Below are positions 1 to 6,854 of a stretch of 40,785 nucleotides of DNA, in pieces. Source of the stretch: Oscillospiraceae bacterium (lineage in GTDB: Bacteria; Bacillota; Clostridia; Oscillospirales; Oscillospiraceae). The position numbers and the translations under genes are program-made. The notes beneath the pieces are model-generated. The model had not been told where the DNA came from, did no database searches, and was given only the letters and a program-made list of their open reading frames with translations. The stretch is taken from contig CADAAM010000024.1 in assembly GCA_902785905.1 (NCBI GenBank), positions 1 to 40,785 on the forward strand. The letters are read 5' to 3'. Within the stretch, counting starts at the first letter, position 1. Every line of letters begins with the position of its first letter.

Positions 1-2
1 TG

Positions 3-1385
3 GTCGCCGTCATCGGCATCATCCTGCGCATGTTCTCCAAAAAGCAGGGCAAGCGCCACGTCGGCGATATCCTGCTGGGCTTTGCGGTGCTGATGTTCGG
101 TATGCAGGCCATGAGCGGGGCCGTCGCGCCCCTGAAGGACAGCCCGGCCTTTATCCGCTTCATGACCGCCTTCTCCAATCCCATCCTCGGCATCCTCGCG
201 GGCGCGGCCTTCACCGCCGTGCTGCAGAGCGCCTCGGCCGCCGTCGGTATTCTGCAGGCCCTGTCCGTGACCGGCGCGATCGGCTTTGTGGAGGCCTATC
301 CCATCCTCCTCGGCATCGGCATCGGCGCGGCGGTGCCCGTGCTGCTGTCCGCCCTCGGCGCGAAGACCGGCGGCAAGCGCACGGCCTGGGCCTACCTCGT
401 CTGCTCTGTCCTCGGCGCGATCCTCTGCGGCGCGGTCTACTACCTCGCGGACGCCGCCGCGGACTTCGCGTTCAAGTCCATGGTCATGAGCCCCGTGAGC
501 ATCGCCATGGTCAATACGATCTACCGCGTGGTCTGCGCGATCGTGCTGCTGCCCTGCCTCGGCGCGATCGAAAAGCTGCTCATCCGCCTCATCCCCGAGA
601 GCAGCCAGGAGCGCGAGGCCAGCGCCGACTTCGACCGCCTGGACGAGCGCTTTCTCAAGCACCCGGCCCTCGCCGTCGAGCAGAGCCGCATGACCATCAA
701 CGCCATGGCCAGAAAGGCGCGCGAGAACGTCCAGGATGCCATGCTCCTGCTCCATGAGTTCACCGAGGCGGGCGCAAAGAAGGTCGAGCAGGACGAGGAT
801 CTCGTCGACCGCTACGAGGACAAGATCGGCACCTACCTCATGAAGCTCAACGGCTCGGAGCTCGATCACCAGGAGAACGAGCGGGTGTCCGAGTACCTGC
901 ACACCCTCAGTGACTTTGAGCGCATCAGCGACCACGCCATGAACATCAGCCAGGTGGCGCGCGAGAAGTATGAAAAGAAGATCAGCTTTTCCCAGTACGG
1001 CCAGCATGAGATGGACGTCCTGCTCGGCGCCATCAATGAGATCCTGACCCTGTCCATCAACGCCTTCATCGAAGAGGATCTGGAAAAGGCCTACCGGGTC
1101 GAGCCGCTGGAGGAGCATATCGACGTGCTGTGCGACGAGCTCAAGCTCCGCCATATCGAGCGCCTGCAGACCGGGGCGTGTTCGCTGTCCATCGGCTTTG
1201 TGTTCAACGACCTGCTCACAAACTTCGAGCGCGTGGCCGATCATTGCTCCAACATCGCCATCGCCATGATCGAGCTCAACCAGGACGAGTTCGAGACCCA
1301 CGACTATGTCATCAACCTCAAGGAGCTCCACGCCCACAACTTCGACAAGCTCTACGCCGAGTACGCCGAGAAGTACAAGGTATAA
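3..1385 (+). CDS. Na+/phosphate cotransporter with C-terminal PhoU-like domain (5' end missing)
   Basis: This is the C-terminal part of an NptA/PNaS-type sodium-phosphate symporter of the cytoplasmic membrane. The frame is open to the left edge (codons from base 3 read VAVIGIILRMF), so the ATG at 30 is internal and the real start lies outside the window. Hydrophobic helices fill about the first 190 visible residues. They include TAVLQSASAAVGI, the second copy of the QSSS-type repeat that forms the transport site in this family (here QSAS). From about residue 210 the protein is a charged helical PhoU-like domain with paired repeats (DFERISDHAMNIS and NFERVADHCSNIA), which bind metal clusters in PhoU proteins. 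It probably imports phosphate and senses or limits uptake. The family call is firm; substrate specificity is inferred. Confidence 0.9.
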   Translation, partial: VAVIGIILRMFSKKQGKRHVGDILLGFAVLMFGMQAMSGAVAPLKDSPAFIRFMTAFSNPILGILAGAAFTAVLQSASAAVGILQALSVTGAIGFVEAYPILLGIGIGAAVPVLLSALGAKTGGKRTAWAYLVCSVLGAILCGAVYYLADAAADFAFKSMVMSPVSIAMVNTIYRVVCAIVLLPCLGAIEKLLIRLIPESSQEREASADFDRLDERFLKHPALAVEQSRMTINAMARKARENVQDAMLLLHEFTEAGAKKVEQDEDLVDRYEDKIGTYLMKLNGSELDHQENERVSEYLHTLSDFERISDHAMNISQVAREKYEKKISFSQYGQHEMDVLLGAINEILTLSINAFIEEDLEKAYRVEPLEEHIDVLCDELKLRHIERLQTGACSLSIGFVFNDLLTNFERVADHCSNIAIAMIELNQDEFETHDYVINLKELHAHNFDKLYAEYAEKYKV

Positions 1386-1440
1386 GCCGATCTCTCCGCA
1401 GGGGCCGACATCCCCCGGAGAAATGCAAATGAAATGAAAA

Positions 1441-1483
1441 AACGCACGGCAAATTCGTACGATCTGCGAATTTACCGTGCGTT
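1441..1483. terminator. Bidirectional rho-independent terminator
   Basis: A 17-bp stem with one mismatch (1441-1457 with 1467-1483) and a 9-nt loop sits between the convergent transporter and dus genes. T-rich sequence follows on the plus strand and an A-rich run precedes it, so it can serve both genes. Confidence 0.85.
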
Positions 1484-1488
1484 TGATT

Positions 1489-2442
1489 TTACCTGAAGAA
1501 CCGCGCTTCCGCGTCCAGCGGGACGTTGGCAAAAAGCTGCGAAACCGCCGCGCGGTAATCGGGGAGGGTGCGGGCCTTCAGAATCTCCCTGCCCTCGCGC
1601 CTCGAGCCGGGGAAGAGGCAGAGTTGATAGTACCACAGCTCCTTCATGCGCGAGACCGTGAAGTTCGGCGCAAGGCCCGATTCCAGATATGCCTCAGCCA
1701 GCGCGTCATGAAAATCGCGCAGCTCCTCCAGACCCAGCGGCGCGCCGCCCTTCATCTCACGGAAAATCGCGGGATTCGTCACCGCGCCGCGCCCGAGCAT
1801 GGCGGCGTCGAGCGCCGGATAGCGCTTTTTGAGCGCCGCAAGATCGTCGGGGCGGAAGAGATTGCCGTTGTACTCCACGGGGAAGGGGCAGTCCAGCGCC
1901 GCCGCGAAAGCCTCCATGTCCGGGGCGCTTTTATACATGCCGTCCCGGTCGCGGACATGGACGATCAGACGCGAGAGGGGATACTTTCTGTAAATGTCCA
2001 CGAGCCCCGGAAACTCCGCCGCGCTGTGCAGGCCGAGGCGCGTCTTGACCGACACGCGCAGGGGACAGCGCGTGAAGATCGCCTCCAGACAGGCGTCGAG
2101 GGTGTCGGGGTCACCCAGCATCCCTGAGCCCTTTCGCTTGGAGACCACGGTCCCGGACGGGCAGCCGAGGTTGAGGTTGACTTCCCCATAGCCGAGGCCC
2201 GCCAGCTCCTCCGCTGCGGCGAGGAAGGGCCCCGGCGCATTGACAAGAAGCTGCGGCGTAAGCGGCACGCCCGCGTTGTTCTCCGGCAGCGCGTCCCGGA
2301 GATTGCCCGCCTTGAAGTTCCCCGCGCTGTCCGGGGCAATGAAGGGGGCGTAATAGCGCTCCGCGCCGGGGAAATGCTCGCGGTGAAGTTTTCGGTAAAT
2401 CGCATAGGTGATCCCCTCCATGGGGGCAAAGCTCAGTTCCAT
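1489..2442 (-). CDS. tRNA-dihydrouridine synthase family protein
   Basis: An FMN-dependent flavoenzyme of the Dus family, which reduces uridine to dihydrouridine in tRNA D-loops. The N-terminus FAPMEGIT is the usual Dus start of the TIM barrel. NLNLGCPSG carries the catalytic cysteine, and VSVKTRLG, VHVRDRDGMY and VEYNGNLF follow at the expected places, ending with MLGRGAVTNP. I chose the ATG at 2442 (MELSFAPMEG). The frame stays open to an ATG at 2523, but that adds 27 residues unlike the family and lacks a ribosome-binding site. At about 317 residues it is close to the usual Dus length. It is monocistronic here, ending at the shared terminator. Which uridine it modifies cannot be told from sequence. 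Confidence 0.9.
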   Translation of the reverse strand: MELSFAPMEGITYAIYRKLHREHFPGAERYYAPFIAPDSAGNFKAGNLRDALPENNAGVPLTPQLLVNAPGPFLAAAEELAGLGYGEVNLNLGCPSGTVVSKRKGSGMLGDPDTLDACLEAIFTRCPLRVSVKTRLGLHSAAEFPGLVDIYRKYPLSRLIVHVRDRDGMYKSAPDMEAFAAALDCPFPVEYNGNLFRPDDLAALKKRYPALDAAMLGRGAVTNPAIFREMKGGAPLGLEELRDFHDALAEAYLESGLAPNFTVSRMKELWYYQLCLFPGSRREGREILKARTLPDYRAAVSQLFANVPLDAEARFFR

Positions 2443-2587
2443 CGTTTCGCTCGCTTTCTTTTCGATGCCGCTATGATACACGAGACGGCAGAAAAAGGAA
2501 AGCGGATTTTTTAATTTAGACATGATTTCGGCGGGGAAACGCGGTATAATAAAAAATCAGATTTTTGAATGAAAGGAGGGCAGGCCT

Positions 2588-4447
2588 GTGAAACACCCGG
2601 CACTGGCGCGTGTTTTTTCCGTTGTACTGGCGATTCTCGGCCTGATCCTCCTGTATACCGGGGTAAAGGACTTCGGCAAGAGCGATGAGGAGCACGCCGA
2701 GCGCCTGGCCTACGCCGACAAGCTCGCGGGGCACATCGAGAATTACCGCGAGCTCTCCGCGAGGATGGACAGGGCTGCCGACTACCGCGAGACCATGGAT
2801 GCCCTTGACAGCTTCCTCACCGCGCATGAGAAATCCGCCTCACAGCACAAGACGGACACGGCGACCTACACCGCCGCCAAGGGCGGCATCAAGATGGGGG
2901 AGGACATGATCCTCGGCGCAAAGGCGGAGATCGCCAACATGCGGCGGGAGCTGAGCGACGCAAGCTCGAGACGCGCGTTCCTGCAGGGTATGATCAGCAT
3001 GCTCCTGGCCTCGGAAAAGGACAGGTTTCCCTGGATCGACGCCCTGGCCCACCAGGCTGCCCAGTACGCGGTGGAGGCCGCGATGGACAGTGCGGAGCTC
3101 ACAGTCGCCGCGACGGAGATTCGGGCCCTCGCCGCGACGGAGCCCACGCCCTCGAGCGTGGCGGCCTCGCTGATGGGCCCGCCGGAGCCCCCCGCCGCGC
3201 CGGTGCTGACGCCGTTCTCAGTCGGGGCGGACGCCTCCTGGGAGTCCATGCAGGCGGCGTATCAGTCGGCCATGGCGGAGTATCAGAACGCCGCCGCAGC
3301 CTACGCCCAGGCGAGCAACCAGTACGCGCAGCAGGCCCAGCTGTACTATGATCTCCAGGCGCGCGCCGCAATGGAGCGCGTAAACCTTGCCCAGAATTGC
3401 GCGGCGGGCGTCGTCACGGAGGAGGCCTATACGGCGGAATACGTCCTCGCGCACGACCGGTGGGAAAAGCAGTGCCGCGAGATCAGAGGCGCTGTGAGCT
3501 TTCTGCATTACGCCGCGGAGATACGCAGAATCAGCGCGGCCCTCGCATCCGTTGTGCGTCAGGCCAACGAGGCCACCGCTTTTCTGACCCCGGACGGCAG
3601 CGGCATGTTTCCGGGGCTCGAGGCGCTCACGATCCATGCGGCCTATGTGGCGGACGATCTCGAGCGCAGCGGTCAGGACCCGGCGGGCCTTCAAAACGCG
3701 GACTTCCTGCGCCTTGCGGACGAGGCGGGGGCGACGCTGGATCAGCTCAGCGGGGCGTACAATGTGATCGCCTCGAAAATCAGCGACCCCTCCGGCATGC
3801 TGATTGATTTGATGGATGAGCTGGAGATGACAGAGGAGCTGGTCAAGTATCTGGACTTCATGCTCGAACGCGCGGAAAAGCAGATGGAGGAGGCGCTTGC
3901 GGAGCTGTGGTATCAGCTCGGCGAGGAGGAGAAGAAGCAGCTCACGCTGGAGGCGGAGAAGCTCGCCCTTGACAAGGAGGCGGCGATACTCTCCAAGGAC
4001 ATCGTGGAGGCCGACGAGCTCAAGGAGCTTCGGAGCAGCCACAACAGCGCGCGCCAGCGCCTGCTGAACCTGCCAGGGGTGAAGGAGGCGGCGGAGAAGA
4101 GCGGCGATCTGGCCGGGAGCGCCGAGGACTATCTGCGTACATACGGGGAGGAGACCGGGCAAATCTTCAACCGAAAGCGCGCGATCAATCTGCTCGCCGT
4201 GGTCGGCGGGGCAATGGGCCTGCTCTCGCTCCCGGCATCCTATGAGCTGATAAGAAAGCGCTTCTTCCTGCTCGCACCGGTGCTGCTGTGCCTGGTCTGC
4301 GCGGCCGGGGCGGCGGGGCTTTGCGCCTGCCTCGGCTTCGATCAGCAGTACGCGGCCATGTTCACGTCGATCTTTGCCCTGCTCCATCTGCTGATCGTCC
4401 TGCCGAAAAGCAAACGCCCGGTCAGAGCGCCTCTGCATCTGAAATGA
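2588..4447 (+). CDS. Unrecognised membrane-anchored coiled-coil protein, 619 aa
   Basis: I do not recognise this gene. It starts at GTG 2588 behind a strong ribosome-binding site (AAAGGAGGGC) and a TATAAT box at 2545-2550 that lacks a clear -35. Residues about 7-27 form one membrane segment. Residues 40-530 are hydrophilic, Ala/Glu/Gln-rich and heavily helical. They include a Pro-rich break (about 190-215) followed by a Tyr/Gln/Ala-rich heptad stretch (YQSAMAEYQNAAAAYAQASN) and a Glu/Lys/Leu coiled coil (about 410-480). Three hydrophobic segments close the protein (about 534-553, 562-586 and 591-608). An N-terminal anchor, a long extracytoplasmic coiled coil and a C-terminal membrane bundle suggest a scaffold or envelope-spanning role; that is inference only. 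A terminator follows at 4551. Confidence 0.75.
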   Translation: MKHPALARVFSVVLAILGLILLYTGVKDFGKSDEEHAERLAYADKLAGHIENYRELSARMDRAADYRETMDALDSFLTAHEKSASQHKTDTATYTAAKGGIKMGEDMILGAKAEIANMRRELSDASSRRAFLQGMISMLLASEKDRFPWIDALAHQAAQYAVEAAMDSAELTVAATEIRALAATEPTPSSVAASLMGPPEPPAAPVLTPFSVGADASWESMQAAYQSAMAEYQNAAAAYAQASNQYAQQAQLYYDLQARAAMERVNLAQNCAAGVVTEEAYTAEYVLAHDRWEKQCREIRGAVSFLHYAAEIRRISAALASVVRQANEATAFLTPDGSGMFPGLEALTIHAAYVADDLERSGQDPAGLQNADFLRLADEAGATLDQLSGAYNVIASKISDPSGMLIDLMDELEMTEELVKYLDFMLERAEKQMEEALAELWYQLGEEEKKQLTLEAEKLALDKEAAILSKDIVEADELKELRSSHNSARQRLLNLPGVKEAAEKSGDLAGSAEDYLRTYGEETGQIFNRKRAINLLAVVGGAMGLLSLPASYELIRKRFFLLAPVLLCLVCAAGAAGLCACLGFDQQYAAMFTSIFALLHLLIVLPKSKRPVRAPLHLK

Positions 4448-4449
4448 GG

Positions 4450-4580
4450 TTTAACAAAGCTGTAACAAAACCCTGCTTATCCCTGAAACAATTTTGCGGT
4501 AAGATAATCCTGCAAGCAGGGAAGAACTTCATAAGGTCCTTCTTAAACAGACAGACCGGTCAGGCGGTCTGTTTTGTTTT
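4450..4580 (+). promoter_or_regulatory. Possible Pho-box-like repeat, short transcript and terminator
   Basis: After the 619-aa gene, TTAACA and GTAACA lie in tandem 11 bp apart (4451-4467), the arrangement of Firmicute PhoP half-sites. About 30 bp on, TAAGATAAT (about 4500-4508) could be a -10 region without a good -35. A terminator hairpin (7-bp stem 4551-4557 with 4566-4572, then a T-rich run) ends it. The simplest reading is that the hairpin only terminates the upstream gene. A short RNA of about 65 nt is a speculative alternative. Confidence 0.3.
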
Positions 4581-4581
4581 T
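4551..4581 (+). terminator. Rho-independent terminator
   Basis: ACAGACC (4551-4557) pairs with GGTCTGT (4566-4572) across an 8-nt loop, followed by TTTGTTTTT. It terminates the 619-aa gene or a short upstream transcript. Confidence 0.8.
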
Positions 4582-4660
4582 AAAATAAATTTCAGGTCCC
4601 GGATTCCTGTGCCCGAGTCATTAAGATTTCTTAAGTTTACCATAATTCACATTTTCTTCA

Positions 4661-4689
4661 TTGAACTATTCTTCCGCGTGGCGTACAAT
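4661..4689 (+). promoter_or_regulatory. Sigma-A promoter for the chagasin-like gene
   Basis: TTGAAC (4661-4666), a 17-bp spacer and TACAAT (4684-4689), 24 bp before the start codon. A TTAAG repeat with 10-bp period (4621-4635) lies upstream and could be an operator. Confidence 0.65.
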
Positions 4690-4713
4690 CCGGCGCGTAA
4701 GGAGTGATGCCCA

Positions 4714-5124
4714 ATGAAAAAGCTTGTTCTGGTCCTTGCGGCCGTCCTGATATTGACCGCCTGCGGAAGGGAGAGCCCCGCGCCGCAGACCGTCAGCTTC
4801 TCGCTGGAAGCCAACCCCACCACGGGCTACAGCTGGCAGGTCTCCCAATCGGAGGAGCTGTTCAAAGTTGAGAGCAGCTATACACAGAAGCACGCCGATG
4901 GCATGGTCGGCGTGGGAGGGTTTGAGACCTTCACCCTCACGCCTCTCAAGGCGGGGGCGACGGAGCTGACCCTGACTTACGCCAGACCCTGGGAGAACGG
5001 GGAAAAGTCCGATCAGCTCGTCTACTGCTTCGAGGTCGACCAAAATCTCCAGGTGACCATGACCAACGGCTACAGCACGGCCGTCGACGAACCGATCCCG
5101 GTTCCGACGCCGACCATAACATAA
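4714..5124 (+). CDS. Chagasin-family (I42) cysteine protease inhibitor lipoprotein
   Basis: A small secreted lipoprotein predicted to inhibit papain-like cysteine proteases. The N-terminus is a lipoprotein signal (MKKLVLVLAAVLILTAC) with the lipobox cysteine at residue 17. The mature part carries all three inhibitory loops of chagasin/ICP proteins in order: NPTTGYSW, GVGGF and ARPWE. In known members these loops fill the active-site cleft of the protease. The length (136 aa) is normal for a lipidated bacterial member. A Shine-Dalgarno (AAGGAG) lies 10 bp before the ATG. The gene is monocistronic, with its own promoter, and its stop codon is part of the terminator stem. The target protease, host or self, is unknown. 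Confidence 0.9.
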   Translation: MKKLVLVLAAVLILTACGRESPAPQTVSFSLEANPTTGYSWQVSQSEELFKVESSYTQKHADGMVGVGGFETFTLTPLKAGATELTLTYARPWENGEKSDQLVYCFEVDQNLQVTMTNGYSTAVDEPIPVPTPTIT

Positions 5125-5170
5125 GCAAAACCGGATTCCGACTTGAGGTATCGGAATCCGGTTTTGCTTA
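5122..5170. terminator. Bidirectional terminator with 20-bp perfect stem
   Basis: Bases 5122-5141 pair perfectly with 5151-5170 around a 9-nt loop, between two convergent genes. The stop codon of the inhibitor gene (5122-5124) is the base of the stem. A- and T-runs within the arms suit both directions. Confidence 0.9.
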
Positions 5171-5186
5171 TGGCGGAACGGGTAAG

Positions 5187-6806
5187 TCAACGCGCGGTCC
5201 CTTTCCGCTCGCGCTTATTGGCGTACATGACCTTGTCGGCGCGGCGGACCGTGTCGATCACATAGAGATCGACCTTCGGATTGTAGACCGCCGTACCCAT
5301 CGCGACATGGATCTCCTCCCATTTGTTCGCCGCGGCGGCGCTGGTCTCGGCGGCCTCCTTACGGAAGCGGGCGACAAGCGCGTCCCGGTTTTTGAAGTCC
5401 TCGCCGCGGAGGATCACGGAGAACTCATCCCCGCCGATGCGGAAGACCGGGCTGTGCTGGAAGATACGGCAGATCAGGCGGCAGGCGGTTTTCAGATAGA
5501 TGTTGCCCTTGTCGTGGCCGTACTCGTCGTTGATCGCCTTGAGCCCGTCGCAGTCGAACACGCCCAGCGCAAACTCCGGCGGAGCACCGGCGTCGATTTC
5601 CTCCTGCAGACCCTGCATCGCCGCGGAAAAGGCCCCCTGGTTCTTGACGGATGTCAGAGCGTCGACATAGACGCGCTTGCTGAGGTCGGTGATATGGTCC
5701 TTGATGTGATTTGCCAGGGCCCGGAAGCTGCGCGTGAGCCGTCCGACCTCGTCGTCCGCGTCGTAGTTGAGCGTGAAGTCGTAGTTGCCCCGGCTGGCCG
5801 CCTCCGCCGCCTCTGTGAGATCCTCAAGGGGCCTTGTGATGCGGCCGGTGTAGATCATGGTGAAGATGCTCATGGACAGCAGGACGAGCGCGGAGACGAT
5901 CAGAATCTCCCGAATCAGCTCCTGCCATTCGCCCTCCGTCTCCGAGACGGGGACCGAGACGGTCAGGCGCATGCCGTTTGAAAGCGGCAGCCAGGCGGCC
6001 TGCTTCTCCACGCCCTCATAGGTATAGCGGACAAAGGTGCTCTCGCCCGCGAGACCCTCCGGAATCCCGGGCGTGGTCTCCTCCGTCAGCAGCGCTACGT
6101 CGATATGGGGATGGAAGTAGAGCCTGCCCTCCGAATCGTTCAGAAACGCGCAGCCGTTCCGGTAGAGGCGTATGCTCTCCACCTGCTTGGCCATGGTGGA
6201 ATAGTCGATCTCAATGCCCACGACGCCGACAAACTGCCCCTTCCAGTAGATCGGGACGTTGTAGGAGATCACGCGCACGCCGAGGTTGTCGGTGATATAG
6301 GGCGGCAGCCAGATGGGCCGGCCGGTGTGCTTCGGAACCGTGAACCAGACCAGCTTTGTGGTGTCCAGCGTATCGTAGAGGGTGATGTCGGTCACCTCAT
6401 GCTCGACAAAAGTCTCCCCGTCCAGGTTTGTGTACCAGAAGCCCTTGACGCTGTCGGAGACCTCGGGGTCGATGCGGTAGTAGTAGGTCAGCACGCCGTT
6501 GGTCTTGCAGGCCATGTCCTCAAAGAAAGTGCCGACGCGCTCAATGTGTGCGGCAAGGCGGGCGTCGTCCAGACCGTCCAGATCGGATTCCACAAAATCG
6601 GAGACCTTCTGAACCGATTTCCGGACGCTGTCGAAGTAGTAGTCCAGATTTCGCTCACCGGTTTCACACAGCAGCAGGAGAAGCTGATCAGACTCCTGGC
6701 GCCCGTTGCTGCGGATAAAGAGCACGCTCAGGACGGTGACGACGCTGAGAGCGATGACAATAACGCAGACGGTCATCAAGGTGATTCTTGTTCTCAATGA
6801 GTGCAT
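5187..6806 (-). CDS. Membrane diguanylate cyclase: dCache sensor, HAMP, GGDEF
   Basis: Predicted to make cyclic di-GMP from two GTP in response to an external signal. Residues 8-30 and about 290-315 are membrane helices flanking an extracytoplasmic region of about 260 residues. Its pattern (YYYRIDPEVSD, GVVGIEIDYSTM) fits a double Cache domain. A HAMP segment follows (TRPLEDLTEAAEAASRGNY), then the GGDEF domain with the intact motif IGGDEFSVIL near residue 460. The RxxD inhibitory site that normally precedes it is absent (FQHS), so product inhibition is probably lacking. AAAGGGG precedes the ATG. The next upstream gene on the strand encodes a phosphodiesterase-type protein 48 bp away, so the two opposing activities are probably co-transcribed. 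Confidence 0.92.
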   Translation of the reverse strand: MHSLRTRITLMTVCVIVIALSVVTVLSVLFIRSNGRQESDQLLLLLCETGERNLDYYFDSVRKSVQKVSDFVESDLDGLDDARLAAHIERVGTFFEDMACKTNGVLTYYYRIDPEVSDSVKGFWYTNLDGETFVEHEVTDITLYDTLDTTKLVWFTVPKHTGRPIWLPPYITDNLGVRVISYNVPIYWKGQFVGVVGIEIDYSTMAKQVESIRLYRNGCAFLNDSEGRLYFHPHIDVALLTEETTPGIPEGLAGESTFVRYTYEGVEKQAAWLPLSNGMRLTVSVPVSETEGEWQELIREILIVSALVLLSMSIFTMIYTGRITRPLEDLTEAAEAASRGNYDFTLNYDADDEVGRLTRSFRALANHIKDHITDLSKRVYVDALTSVKNQGAFSAAMQGLQEEIDAGAPPEFALGVFDCDGLKAINDEYGHDKGNIYLKTACRLICRIFQHSPVFRIGGDEFSVILRGEDFKNRDALVARFRKEAAETSAAAANKWEEIHVAMGTAVYNPKVDLYVIDTVRRADKVMYANKRERKGTAR

Positions 6807-6854
6807 AACGGCGGCCCCTTTCTTGTCAAAAATCGCAAGGATATTGCATCAGAG

